Assembly (NCBI GenBank): GCA_022579005.1
Contig: MU401459.1
Span: forward strand, 310,001-374,000
Reading direction: 5' to 3'
From: Poronia punctata
Taxonomy: Eukaryota > Ascomycota > Sordariomycetes > Xylariales > Xylariaceae
Length of the DNA stretch: 64,000 nucleotides
The position numbers and the translations under genes are program-made. Every line of letters starts with the position of its first letter. Position 1 is the stretch's first letter. The notes beneath the pieces are model-generated. The model searched no databases, was not told the origin of the DNA, and saw only the letters and a list, made by a program, of their open reading frames with translations. Of the stretch, positions 24,647-36,092 are shown in pieces.

Positions 24647-25390
24647 GATTGATGTTGTTTTCCTAATTGATTTTCGCGGTCGTTTGTCTTGATGTTTCGT
24701 AAGAGGGGAAGAGAGATCGAGGTATGCTATTTCCTGGAACTGGCAGTGTAAATGGCTGTAAGGCGTTGAGGTTTGTTAACGCGCGGGTAGGAAGAGGTCG
24801 TGTATCCGAATAGGATAGGCTTGTTTACTTTCGAAAGCGAGCTACCCCAGCGTGCCCAGTCTATCGTGTCCAACTGTATTTATTAGCAGTCACATATATT
24901 GTTGGTCTAACCGTATCTGGATTATGCCCCCACATGCTTTTCACTGGTGTTGTTGCTGATGTGGTACAACTTTGCAAGTAGAAGTCACGTTGGGTAATGC
25001 GTATACGTGCAAGTACTTTTAGGGGTCCCTTTTCTGTAAATTTACTTAACTACGTCAGTTAGGTACCGAGTTTTACTGGGGATGCTACGTACCGCAGTAC
25101 ATAATACTTGATTACAAGGCAAGTACGGGTACATACGTACATACCTACAGCTCTAGCCTTCAAGGCTGCACCGACCTGACGTTTGCAACCAACCTTGAAG
25201 CTTCCATATCCCCAGCACCCTCAAACCCACCTTATCTCGACAAGTGACGTCCGGTTGAAACGATTAAGCGGCAAAAGTAACAAGCTTCTATAGTATAGTA
25301 CCTCGACCTAACAACCATCCGCCTCCCCGCGAACCACGAACCCGTAGCTATTTTTCCTTACTACACGCATCCGAAAGGGTACTGGTCAAT
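24647..25390. other. Divergent promoter region of nbl1 and rpn10
   Basis: 744 bp between two divergent genes with GTAC-rich runs near 25070-25145. A weak resemblance to the yeast proteasome element (AGCGGCAAA at 25267) lies upstream of rpn10. No gene is supported. Confidence 0.45.
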
Positions 25391-26345
25391 ATGCCGCTTC
25401 AGGCTGTGATGGTAGTGGTGGACAATTCGGAGAGCAGTCGGAATGGAGACTATGCGCCATCTCGTTTTGATGCCCAAGTCGATGCAACAAACATCCTGTT
25501 TGACACTGTCACACAGGGAAATCCGGAATCGTCAGTTGGCCTGATGAGCATGGGTGGCAAGGGACCCGAGGTCCTCTCAACATTGACAACAGAACGGGGA
25601 AAGCTGCTGGAGGGTCTACATCGCACCAAGAAGAAGATATCTGGGTCGTCACATCTTGCTACCGGTATTCAGATCGCTAGTGTAGGCCTACCTCCACCTG
25701 ATTCGAGGATGATACAAAAAAGTAGCTGACCCATCGTCATAGCTCGCTCTGAAACACCGACAAAACAAATCACAACGCCAACGTATCGTAGTATTCGTCT
25801 GTTCGCCGGTATCCGACGACGAGAAGAGCCTCGTTTCCCTCGCGAAGAAGATGAAGAAAGGAAATATCGACATCGACTTCATTCTATTCGGTGACCTAGA
25901 AGACGACGAGAACCAGAAGAAGCTCCAGGCCTTTCACAACGTTGTCAAAGGCAACGATAACTCGCATTTTGTTGTCATCCCCCCGAGCGGCAAGCTCCTC
26001 AGCGACCAACTTTTATCAACGCCAATTCTACTTGGCGAAGGAGCTGCCGGGGGCGCTGGTGGTGCCGGTGCAGCAGAGGGTGGCGGAGACTTTGGTGGTT
26101 TCGACTTTGACCCAAGTGCTGACCCTGAACTGGCGCTGGCTCTGCGTATGAGTATGGAAGAGGAGAATGCCCGTCAAGCAAAGGCTGCCAAGGAGGAAGA
26201 GGCGGCGAAGAACAAGACGAATCTGGAAGATATCAAGGAGGAGGGCGAGAATCAGCCACTGCTAAATCAGCAAGGCGAAGCAAGTGGTAGCGGCTCAAAT
26301 GGAGACAAGAAAGATAAGGATGGCGAGAGAATGGACGAATCATGA
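25391..26345 (+). CDS. rpn10: 26S proteasome regulatory subunit Rpn10 (ubiquitin receptor)
   Basis: join(25391..25681, 25743..26345), 297 residues. Rpn10 sits between the proteasome base and lid and captures polyubiquitin chains. Residues 1 to about 190 form a von Willebrand A domain starting MPLQAVMVVVDNSE, with the conserved SLALKHRQNKSQRQR helix created across the exon junction. A Gly/Ala-rich linker follows, then one ubiquitin-interacting motif at about 224-240 (DPELALALRMSMEEE). The tail is charged. The 61-nt intron uses an unusual GTAGGC donor; the neighbouring GTGTAG donor would break the frame. Only one UIM is present, as in fungi; animal Rpn10 has two or more. Confidence 0.97.
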
Positions 26346-26641
26346 TGCAGCTTTTACATGGACGTCTTTTACTGTCATCGTCTCAGAGTCGGATTTGCAT
26401 ACCACACTAGATAGGGAACATCGACTGCGAGGCTAGAATAATTGCATGCCCAGTAAGGAGGTGATCGGATCACCCTTTGACCTGTATCTGGTGAAGCAGT
26501 TCGTTAAAACTGACCACGTCCGAGAATCCCATGTAAACGCCAAAACTCCATGCCATGCAAGAACTGTCCAAGTCGCAGCATATACCACACCTACACCACT
26601 CTCGGGTAATAAAGACCAGGACGTCGTCAACCAATGTTGTG
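26346..26641. other. Short convergent spacer
   Basis: About 300 bp between the stops of rpn10 and trs23, with no gene seen. Confidence 0.5.
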
Positions 26642-27276
26642 TTACCTTGCACTATTGATCTCTCTGATATACGAGTTCAACTTGCGGTCGAATGTCTCAC
26701 AGCGAATTGGCATCTCTAGCTGGTAGAAGGGGTTCTTGGTGACGTAGTCGGCATACAGATCGTAGACTCTGCGCATGGTGACATCTACGTTGGCCTGGAG
26801 AGTGTCGGTAAAAAGTAAGAACTTAGTGCCTGTTAGGGTATTGAAGCATTGCAGGCGGAAGTTCTCAGACTCGAGCACCTCAAGACCGGCAGGTGGATCA
26901 GGACGGCTCAGAACACCTCCAGTGGCGTTCAATGCCGCTTGCTGCTGCTGTTGAACCCCCTGTAGCGGGTTCAATCGAGAAGTGATGGCGTGGACACTGG
27001 AGGTGAGATGAGCGACTTGGTTTTGAGTTGGGACGATTTCGGCTCTGCTATAATGTGCACATAGCTGAGATAGAAAAAGGGGCCTGTTGGGCTTACCCAT
27101 GGAAGGTCCCTGCGAGGACAAGATAGTCGTTCGTGTTGAGCTGATTTAGCCCATCCCCAAATGTGCGGTTGTAGATGAGGCCACCGGCTTTGTTGATGAC
27201 GATCAATCCTAGGATGCCCCTGAACAACAAAAAGTTAGCCAGATATATGGTGGTATTTAAGATAAACAACTTACAT
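26642..27276 (-). CDS. trs23: TRAPP complex subunit Trs23 (TRAPPC4)
   Basis: complement(26642..27047, 27097..27219, 27275..27276), 176 residues. Trs23 is a longin-fold core subunit of TRAPP, the Rab (Ypt1) exchange factor at the Golgi. The N-terminal strand INKAGGLIY (9-17), LNTNDYLVLAGTFHG near 40, a Gln-rich loop and LQCFNTLTGTKFLLFTD near 110 are typical. The intron at 27220..27274 has a GTAAGT donor and TTCAG acceptor and falls inside the initiator codon: exon 1 gives AT and exon 2 gives G. The joined reading is MGILGLIVINKAGG, as expected for this family. The second intron (27048..27096) is 49 nt. No other ATG upstream or nearby would keep the conserved first strand. Confidence 0.9.
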
Positions 27277-28039
27277 GATGGAGGTTGGGTGAACAAATGA
27301 TGATTCGATACAAAAAAGTCTTATTTATAACTCCTGCCCTTGCCAGATTTTACTTTATTTTCTCGTGTCTCTTGGGCTCATTGTAGTTATTACAGTTCAT
27401 GTATACCATGTTTGGAACTTGGATGATAGTGAGGCTCAAGGGCACTGAATTAAAGGTCGAGGACATCCGGAGTTTCCCCACAGGAATGCCAATGTACCTA
27501 CATTATGGCAAGTACATGTACAATACTTATCAGGCACTGTGCCGCGTAATACCTACTCGTAGGTGTCCGTCTTGTCCAAAAGATCTATCACACTTGCAGG
27601 GGATCGGCCCACTAGAATCACGCTAATCTAACATTGTAGCATTCACTCAGTGGTACTCGCATCTTGATATAGAAACTCCTTATCCTACAAGTACGGTACG
27701 AGTACAGGGCTGTTGAACTTTTGGATTTCCTTGGTCAAACTTAAACAGGGACATAACGCGTACACCTCCCAACAGAAACAGACAACACGAGCCGGAACAA
27801 AGACTGTAGACCAGCCACAAGCCAGAGGCTCCGAGAGATAAATCGTCAAAAGTCACCATAGCTATATCTTTTCAGAAAGGTTAAAAACTTGGCCCAAGAA
27901 CTGACCGGCGCATCGGTTGTTTACCAATCTAGACATTTTAATTGCTGGTTCTGCTCATACTCCCGACATCGCAGACTCTCTCGGCTGCCACACCATTAGG
28001 ACGGAAGGCCCTATAACCCCGAATATTGGATCGCCCATC
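27277..28039. other. Divergent promoter region of trs23 and rpb4
   Basis: Contains TACTCGTA/TACGAGTA copies at 27554 and 27707 and the trs23 5' leader. No further gene is supported. Confidence 0.5.
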
Positions 28040-28735
28040 ATGTCGCGCCCCGAGCCCGAGCAGTTTCACCAGACATCACGCACCAAAGCAGCCGCGGCCG
28101 GCAATGAAGAAGCAACATCGGTCCTCAATCTAGGCGAGTTCCAAGACGTTGACACCCTCACGTTATCCGAGGCGGCCCTGGTCATCAACGCATTGGTATC
28201 CAAGAGGCGGAACGATAGGAAGAATGTCAACGAGACCGAGTATGCATACAACGCTCCCCTGTGATGCAATCTTTAATATAAACAATTATTTCAAATGCTC
28301 TATCCCAAGCGCCTCTTTTCCACTTGCCAACAAGTGTCATGCGAGCAGTGGGAGTATTATTTGTCGTTGCCTATGATTACTTAACTGCATGACTGACGCC
28401 TCCGGTGGGAAATAAAGGATGTTGACAAAGACAATCGATTACCTCGATGCCTTTTCCCGCTTCAAGAAGAAGGAGAACGTCGAAGCGGTCGAACGGCTGT
28501 TGAGCGCACATAAGGAATTCCACAAGTTCGAGCGAGCCCAACTTGGTACGTACCAGCATAATATTATCCAGGGAAAATTACAATAGTAAACTCACGTTGG
28601 TACACTCCTGTAGGCTCATTGTGCTGCGAGAACGCCGAAGAGGCCAAGACCTTGATCCCCTCGCTCACCGACAAAATCAGCGACGACGATCTACAAGACC
28701 TGCTTGACGAGATGGGGAAGCTTCAGTCGAGCTAG
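28040..28735 (+). CDS. rpb4: RNA polymerase II subunit Rpb4
   Basis: join(28040..28239, 28418..28545, 28614..28735), 149 residues. Rpb4 pairs with Rpb7 to form the stalk of RNA polymerase II and also affects mRNA export and decay. The N-terminus is a short, variable, charged stretch; LNLGEFQDVDTLTLSEAALVIN follows near residue 30. The HRDC-like helical part has IDYLDAFSRFKKKENVEAV (about 75-95) and FERAQLGSLCCENAEEA, and the end is DDDLQDLLDEMGKLQSS. Intron 1 (178 nt) is long; intron 2 is 68 nt. Phases 2 and 1 agree with these junctions. ATG 28040 is the first in frame that gives a normal-length protein. Confidence 0.96.
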
Positions 28736-30038
28736 AAAGGGTGATGGGACAAACATGTCTCTATGCAGTACCACCACGAAAATAGCCGCGTACCGTGCTA
28801 CAACGTACGTTGGCAGGATGTTTCTACATTCTGTGCTAGGAGTACTACATACAAGTGCGGCCCTTTAGGACATCGAAGCATGCATGGTTCCTCTACTTGC
28901 CAAAACCCTATGACATACCCCTTAATCGCTAGATTATGGCCGGGCTTCTTTACATGGCGTTTGCATTTCACAGATTACACAGCTTGCCTTGTGTAAAGAC
29001 TTCTGTACGGAAAGGAGCGGGCTTTGGTTTCCTCGAGACTGATTGACGATTTGCATGGACGGCGTTTGGTAATCTTTGCCAGGGCTGAAACGGAAAAAGT
29101 AAGAAAACAAGGCAATGGTTGGGGAGAAAACAGCCCACCCACCTTCCATTCTTATCTACTCCTCTCTGCCGCTGTGCCTTGTCACTGGGTTTTAAAATTG
29201 TTTGTATACCCCCGATAAAAAGAACAGGAAAACGTTGGTCTAGGGGATAATTTTTAGACAGGGAACTGTCCGGAAGTCGGTTCCACTTGCTATACGGCAT
29301 TGAGAGATAGGGGGTCGGGAGAGGAGACCATCTGTCAAATTATAGACTTCCACAGCGAAAAAGACACCTGAGGAGTTAGTCTGTCGGGGACTGGTCGGGA
29401 TCTTGCTCACCTTATTGTCCTTGAAAGCTACTTCGTCGCTCTGGTTTCTTCTGATACATACCATAATTTACATAGGAGGTGATTGGTCCTTCACATGTCG
29501 ATATTCTGCTCGTGTTATTCGTGCCATGGGATTACCTACCTACTCGTACTAGCCACGGCAATCCAGTTATATTCTACTTGATATTCAGTTCTTCCTTCTC
29601 ATCCGTTCGTCCATAAAAGTCTACGACCATTTCAACTGATAGAGATCTCCAGTGGCCAAATGTATGATACGAGTACATGAAAATCTAATCCCCTTATTTT
29701 ATACTCAACGCTATATATATATATATGATGAGATTCCTTCCCATACATGGTGACACTGCCAGCCAGAAACGCTTGGCCAACAATATTTCAAATTAATATG
29801 TTGTTGGCGGCAATTATATATATATACGCCCCTAAAAGCTCAATAGATCCTATTCAACTCGGAAATGACTAAATCGTATTCCATGAAGTGAAATAGCTGT
29901 CGGCGAAAAATCCGCTAAAAACGAAAGAAAAGAAGGAGGGTGCATATGTACTCGTAGGGTGGGCAGACATATCTCAACCCTAAGCTCAAGAGAACAGACA
30001 GTATCATGTCTATATAGAGTGCTGATGTCGGACACAAC
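28736..30038. other. Convergent intergenic region (1.3 kb)
   Basis: Between rpb4 and the PI-PLC-like gene. TACTCGTA-type motifs lie at 29541, 29668 and 29949, and TA microsatellites near 29713-29726 and 29816-29826. No gene is supported. Confidence 0.5.
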
Positions 30039-31592
30039 TTATTTTTTCCTTTCGGCCTCCCCCTGCTTATCTCCCTGCTTCAACTGCAACTTCGCATTCC
30101 ATCCGACGATACACCGGATGAGGTCCCAGTCCCCGTGCAAGCCAACCCAGTCGGTAACGACGATACCCGTAGCAGCGTCGCCGACCTTGAGACCGGCGGG
30201 GCCCTTGCCGTCGCGACCGTGGCGCACGCAGAGGTACTCGATGATAGCCGGGTTCACCTTGGCGGCGATCTTCTCAGGCCAGCAGTTGGCATTGAAGAAG
30301 TTGCTCGCGCTCAGGAAGTTGATGAAGAAGGGTTTGGGCGGTGCGTCCTTCTTGTAGTTCTTGTGGCCGGGGAGAAGGAAGACGGGCTCGGCGGCGCGCT
30401 CGAGGTGTTTGCGCGCGAACTCGATCTTCTTCTGGATATTGGTGCTCTGGTCGATCTCGTAAAAGTCCTGCACACGTGCGATGCCGCTCCCCACCCGGCC
30501 ATCTTCACAGTTGTCCGGCCACGCACTCCCGTCTAAACCCCAGCCACGCCCGCCCCATTCCTTGTTCAGACTCTCGTCGTTGGCGTGGCGTCGCAGTAGT
30601 ATGATCCGGCCCCGGACCTCGCCGAGCTTCGGGATCCGCGGCTCCGTGTACCACCGCTTGGGGTCGTAGAATTTCGCTTTGAGAAGCTTGGATAGTTTCT
30701 GGTCCGTGCCGCGCCCGGTGCCCTCGCGCTTGATGCTGGTGATGACTGTCTCGGATGGGTTGGCCTCTAGGAAGGCGTACACCGTTTCGATGAGCTCCTT
30801 GAAGTACTTGTTGCCTGTCAGCGAGATGGGGAACGCGCTGTGGACTAGGGCTAGGTCGTCGTTGTCCTGGCTCACGCTCACGCGGATGTCGAGGAACCGG
30901 ACCCCGTTGTCTAGCTGCTCCCGTACGCCCACGGCCTGGCACCGCACCGACGGCAGTGCGACGTGACATGTCGGGCTGTTGTGCGTGCCCGGGATGGATA
31001 ATGCCGGTAGGGGGAATTCATCGCGGATCTCTCGCATCCAGCGCGAGAGATGGGCTGAGCTGAAGATGGACAAGCAGCCGCCGGCTTGTACGTAGACGAC
31101 GGTGTACTCGTTCGGTGCACCATCGAGCCTCTTCATCACTATGCTCCGATCCGAGGCACCCGGCACTTCGGCTTGGTACCGGTGGCCTTCCGACTCGAAA
31201 GTTAGGCGCAATACCTCCCGGCCCGGGTCCGCGGCCCGGACGTCGGTGACCTGGGTCTGAAAGGGCTTGAGCGGGACCGAGACATCCCGGCGGTCCTTAG
31301 CATTGCCTAGGGCCCTGACTTTGGGCGCTACGGGCTCCGTTGACGAGTTATTGAAGATGTCGGTGAATTTGCTTGTCAGGTTAGTGGCTAGCTTCTTCAC
31401 GTCGTTCTTCACATCGTCCGAAGTGGGCTGACCCTCGAAGCGCTCGACCACTTTTAGCTCCAGCGGGGTCGCAGTGAGATTACGGATTGTCAAGTCGGCC
31501 ATGGTGGGGTGAGGGAACCGGCGTAAGAGGGGCTCGGGGTCAGGATCATCAAAGGTAAAACAACAGCAAGAACAACGATGCCATTTAGACAT
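30039..31592 (-). CDS. PI-PLC X-domain phosphodiesterase (bacterial-type phosphatidylinositol phospholipase C-like)
   Basis: An intronless frame of 517 codons. Two starts are possible: ATG at 31592, or ATG at 31502, which yields 487 residues beginning MADLTIRNLT. The second looks like the conserved start. The first would add 30 residues containing CSCCC, a possible palmitoylation site. An N-terminal beta-sandwich-like region of about 140 residues precedes the catalytic barrel. The barrel shows SIPGTHNS (H174, counted from 31502), RFLDIRVS, LVHSAFP (H221) and ITSIKREG, matching the two-histidine site of PI-PLC enzymes that make cyclic inositol phosphate. There is no C2, PH or EF-hand domain, so this is the single-barrel type and not a eukaryotic PLC-delta. 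There is no signal peptide. Confidence 0.88.
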   Translation of the reverse strand: MSKWHRCSCCCFTFDDPDPEPLLRRFPHPTMADLTIRNLTATPLELKVVERFEGQPTSDDVKNDVKKLATNLTSKFTDIFNNSSTEPVAPKVRALGNAKDRRDVSVPLKPFQTQVTDVRAADPGREVLRLTFESEGHRYQAEVPGASDRSIVMKRLDGAPNEYTVVYVQAGGCLSIFSSAHLSRWMREIRDEFPLPALSIPGTHNSPTCHVALPSVRCQAVGVREQLDNGVRFLDIRVSVSQDNDDLALVHSAFPISLTGNKYFKELIETVYAFLEANPSETVITSIKREGTGRGTDQKLSKLLKAKFYDPKRWYTEPRIPKLGEVRGRIILLRRHANDESLNKEWGGRGWGLDGSAWPDNCEDGRVGSGIARVQDFYEIDQSTNIQKKIEFARKHLERAAEPVFLLPGHKNYKKDAPPKPFFINFLSASNFFNANCWPEKIAAKVNPAIIEYLCVRHGRDGKGPAGLKVGDAATGIVVTDWVGLHGDWDLIRCIVGWNAKLQLKQGDKQGEAERKK

Positions 31593-32361
31593 GGCGCTTT
31601 TTAAATACTATCAAAACAAAGCCCATCTCGCTGGGGTACAATGCCAACTCGGACGGAGACTACGGCGTACGGATATCCAATGATCGTAGATTATCGAGCC
31701 AAGTCTTGGCGATGGAGGAGAGATGAATGCCGCTAATTGCCGTGCTGATTCGACACTACGAATAGGTACGCGTATGACTCGGCAGCTGTGAAAGTACCTA
31801 CTTTACGTGCTGTACTGTGCGTAACGTACATCATTAGCGCTCGAAGTACGGGTGCTGCGTGCATAACACAAGTTGCAGTGCATACCTATGGATCTGACTA
31901 CTACCACTGGCCTATACTCGTAGTCGACGATATGTTAGAGTATTTCTAGACTGGAGAGTTCTGGTGTCTAGTCTGAGGACAGTTTCAATTCCTACAATGA
32001 TAACGAGGGCGGCTTTGGAGCATTTGACCAAATAAACCTCATATTGAGACACATAATAAGAAGACGGTTTTTATTCAACATGCCCGTCCCACGTAAACTT
32101 AGTTTGGTCTCAGTCAGATTTCTACGAGTAGGTACTCCAGGGGATAAGTGTAATCAAGCTGGTCAGGCCTACCCGGCAGTGCCGGGTCAAGAAGTAGTCT
32201 CATGATAGGTTAGCCACATGTGGCTTGAATAAACCGCATTGATATCGTGCTGGCGCAACAGGGGATAATGATGACACCCTGAAAACACTGTGCAGAGAAC
32301 GTTCAGAATCTCAGGAGATGGGACTCGACGACAACTAAGGGAGGTGTTGTCGAACTCAATT
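31593..32361. other. Divergent intergenic region
   Basis: Holds the upstream regions of the PI-PLC-like gene and the unknown gene at 32362. TACTCGTA-type motifs occur at 31915 and 32123. No gene is supported. Confidence 0.5.
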
Positions 32362-33995
32362 ATGGGAGTCCGCATCATAGGCAAAGTGATTCGTGCGAAT
32401 CGCCATGGATTCTTCGTGAAACAGTCACGATGGCAGTCTACTCTTTCCCAAAGACTGACCATAACAGCCTCTCCAAAAGCGTCTAAGGTGAGTGGTCCGC
32501 ATCGATCCCCAGCCTCCCACCATGGTGCAAAACAGTCTAACATGATCTAGAGTCAAGTTCTCGAAGAGCTCGGAAGACATGCATTGAAGTCGTCGGGACA
32601 AGCCCTTCATGGGATAGACGATAAGGGTGTTGCCATTCTGGCCTCTAAAGAGTTCACTGGTTGGCTGGATGATGAGAGTTTCATGTCTACCTTCCTTGAG
32701 GCTCTGCTGAAGCCAGAAAACACTATCCAGACAGACAATCATGGTCTACATGTCCTGTCGGGAATAACCGATGGCCTCGGCCCAACCAAGCTGTCTTGCG
32801 AGCCGCACATGGGCTTTTCCATTCTGCAGGGTTCGGCCAATGAGATCCTACCTGGACTATGGGGAGACGATGGTTTTAGCAACGCCAGTCAAGATAGCGT
32901 CTCCGCCGTTTCCTTCCAGACTAACCCCCTCGCCAGGAATACCGGGGTGCTAAAAGTTACCTTGCCCCTAGCCAACACTGTATTTCAGAACGGAAGGCGA
33001 TCGACTCTCTACGCAAGCAGATGGGATGTTGGCAGCCAGGGTTCACTGGTTCAAAACATGAGAAATGCTAAGATAACACAACAAATCATAGCTACGGGGG
33101 GCTCGATAAACCACATGTCATCTGTACTACCCCTTCTGCCCTTGACCCCGCCGAGAAAGATAATCGCTAGCTTAGGCAATATCATCCGTCAGGTTGAAGT
33201 CGACGGATCTCCTAGCCCAGCCTCAAAGGAGCTCGAGGCCATTATACCTCAAATATTCGAGAAGAGGGCCCAGAAGAACCCCGAGTCAACGCCGAGGCCG
33301 GTTGGTGTGTGGTGCTGGGTTATCCCTCATTCTGTTGTGGACGCTATAGACTTTGGTAAACTGAAGACCTTTAGTGCATTTTCGAGTGAATCGGAGGAAG
33401 ATATAGTCTCAAGCTCAATGGGACTCTTCTCTGACCTCCTGTCATCCGGTTGCCGCTTGCACAAGATTCGTACGCACGACTACCCCCAAACATACATATA
33501 GAACAAAAGCTAACTCCCTGTTCAGTCAGTGGTGGTGGTGGCTGGGGACTTAAACAGGGACTGCTATCTCTAGATCCCGAGACCAGTTTCTCTTTGCCCG
33601 GGCGAGATGATGACATTGAGATGTTTATTAGGTCGTTCGAAGAGCGGAACGACAGCGAACAAAGTGGTGGGATAGCAACAAAGGGGTCATCTCTCCTCTT
33701 TTGTATGGAGCCGCAGATGCCATACACAGGAGAGGGGTCGATTCCATTGCCCGCCCTGACACGCCATGCCTTCACATTTGGGGTAGCGCCGAATGCGGAA
33801 TATTCGTCAAGTGGCAACGCTTACTCGGGGCCTGTTGAGATCATCGAGGGACACTTCGGGGCTAGCTCCGCGGCCGGTCTGTACTTGGGCGCGGCCTCAC
33901 GGGCCATTATAGGTGATAATTCTAAGGGGGGCAGCGTAGCTCAAGACACTTTCAACACAAGGATCGATGTGCCAAACACCTACATCTACATCTGA
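32362..33995 (+). CDS. Conserved-looking fungal protein of unknown function, probable mitochondrial presequence
   Basis: join(32362..32487, 32551..33469, 33526..33995), 504 residues. I cannot name the family. The first about 35 residues are rich in Arg, Ser and Gln with no acid (MGVRIIGKVIRANRHG, then KQSRWQST), as in mitochondrial targeting presequences. The body has no transmembrane helix and several neatly ordered blocks: HMGFSILQGSANEILPGLWG, WCWVIPHSVVDAIDF, and, just after the second intron, the striking LSGGGGWGLKQGLLSLDPE. Both introns are GT-AG (63 and 56 nt), and both restore long open frames. The glycine-rich block could be a nucleotide or ligand loop, but this is a guess. ATG 32362 is the first ATG of its frame. 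Confidence 0.8.
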
Positions 33996-34517
33996 GTGGG
34001 CTTTTGAAGCTGGAGTCCTTCCCCCTTTATCGAACGGGCGGATGACGGGTGAGTATTTCCAACTTTCGTCCAGACTAAGCAAGATTGTATAATATGGAAT
34101 TGTACAATGCGTGTATGTATAACATAACAACTATAGAAATACTCAACAAACACCTCTTTCTATGCTTTCTGTATAAAACGAAAGTTGAAACTTTGAGTGG
34201 CATATGGGCGTTGGGCCCAAATATATGCACTGTGTAGACTGGTGAGATCCTGTATACAGACACAGTATACCTACAGTACACAATCATTGGAGGCTCTGTA
34301 ACACCGTCATCTCAGCACTGGTAGACAGTCACTGTAACCAAGGGATCTGTCCCCGGCCCATTGCCCCAAACCCGGCCAAAACCAACCATAACTTGGAAGT
34401 CTTCACCAGCACCTCACCATTCTCAACTCAACATAACACACAACACAACACAACGCTAAATTTCACATTAAGAGTTTCGTTTTTGGTCGTATTGTATTTA
34501 CCTGCATCCTGTCAAAA
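33996..34517. other. Spacer between the unknown gene and yra1
   Basis: Same-strand spacer of about 520 bp. An ACAAC/ACACA-rich tract near 34420-34455 lies in the probable yra1 5' leader. No gene is supported. Confidence 0.5.
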
Positions 34518-36092
34518 ATGGACCGAAGCCTTGACGAAATCGTTGCTGAGTCTCGAGTATGAGAACCAAACTGCGCCAAGCACACAAAATTTACACCGAA
34601 GACTGAGCTAATGGTTCTGTTACATTAGTCGACGACGCAGCGCGGCGGCAACCGACCTCGACGTGGCGGCAGAGGTGGACATGGTGGCGGCCGACAACCT
34701 CGTGAGTGGGAACGGGATTCGTATCCTCGCGATGGCGTAAGAAAGGTTAGTCGGGACACATCCTCTACCCATATCTCTTTGCAATGTGTGGTGTCACTTG
34801 CTAATCCGCGTATCCATTCATACCAGGTGGATTTCTCCTCTCCCTCATAAATCGATTTATCTACTATCTACACAAGCTCTCTGCATATCCTCCTCGAACT
34901 CTCCTGTCGAAGCTACCGACCTGCGGCTCGATGTCCCGGACCATGAGCGGTGGATATGTACGCGTCGTATGACCATCAGCTAACCAGCGTTCTCGTCCTG
35001 CGAGACAGTCAACCAGAGATGATAAAAGAGGCCTCGATTCGTACGTATATCAAGACAAGGCTAGACTACGCCGAGGCTAATACTGTAAATAGAGATTGGG
35101 TCCACGATAAGTTCGAGGGCTTCCAATGTAAGCTCTGCAATAGCGGGCTCGGTCCCTATGGCGCCTCTCGGTGGTAGCTGACATTCCAGTAGCCCGAGAC
35201 CGCTCGCATAATCCTCGACGAAGGCGTTCCCCCGAACCGTCTCAGTAAGTGCACACGCATCACGTGCTACAATACCAGACTCGAAGAACGTGACTTGCTA
35301 ACAACGAACTCAGAAACGAACGTGGCACGAAAATCAGGGTCGAGAACTTGCATTACGATCTGTCAGAATCCGATCTTGAGGTATGTCAATTCAAGTCGAG
35401 ACTTATGCGGTCTCCTCACTGACCTCTTCCCAGGGTCTCTTTCGAAAGATTGGCCCGATTGTAAAACTCGAACTTGTCTATGATAGAGCAGGCCGTTCGG
35501 AGGGAGTCGCATATGTGACGTATGAGAATCGGGACGATGCGATGGATGCGATTCGCGAATTCAATGGTGCTAATGCTAAAGGTAGAGTTCAAATACCCCT
35601 TTTCCTCTCTACTTAAGTACCTAAAGTTAACGAGTGACCTTTTAAGGCCAACCCATTCGCATGTCTATCGTGTCATCAGCCCCAAGGCGCAACCCATTTG
35701 ATACCGCACAGATGCCTGGAAGACCACTAGCTGAACGTATTTCACGACCACGATCGCATTCGCCCGACCGAGCGGTCGACAGCTATGTCCCCAATGGTCA
35801 TAGGCGGTCCCACAGCCCTAGGCCTCGACGCCGTGGTGGCCGACGAGCTGGCACCCGACGCGAGAATGGAGGCGAGGCCGGGGGTCGGGAAATCGGTGGT
35901 CGGGAAACCGGTGGGCGGAAAACGGGACGTGACGGTCGGCCGAAGAAGACTCAAGAGGAACTCGACGCCGAGATGGAAGACTATTTTGGGGGCGGTGGCG
36001 GAAATGCCGACGCAGCGGCCGTATCCACGGGTGCTGCAAACAAAACCGAAACAGGTGCTCTGGCTGGCGATGATGTCGACATGATCGAGTAG
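34518..36092 (+). CDS. yra1: RNA-annealing mRNA export adaptor, Aly/REF (Yra1) family
   Basis: Exons 34518..34556, 34629..34745, 35009..35040, 35093..35127, 35190..35244, 35314..35380, 35434..35581, 35647..36092; 312 residues. An extra 45-nt in-phase exon at 34913..34957 is possible. Yra1/ALY binds mRNA and hands it to the Mex67/NXF1 export receptor. The N-terminus MDRSLDEIVAES is the conserved UAP56/Sub2-binding box. RGG/RG-rich stretches and DWVHDKFEG follow, then one RRM (about residues 115-190) with RNP2 IRVENL and RNP1 EGVAYVTY. An Arg/Gly-rich tail ends in the C-terminal box KKTQEELDAEMEDYF, a second Sub2-binding motif. Eight or nine exons in 1.6 kb is high for this window. The intron from 34746 is unusually long unless the extra exon is used. 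Confidence 0.9.

Noticed and set aside
25267..25275. Proteasome-associated control element (Rpn4 site) upstream of rpn10
   Set aside because: AGCGGCAAA matches the yeast consensus GGTGGCAAA at only seven of nine positions, too weak to call.
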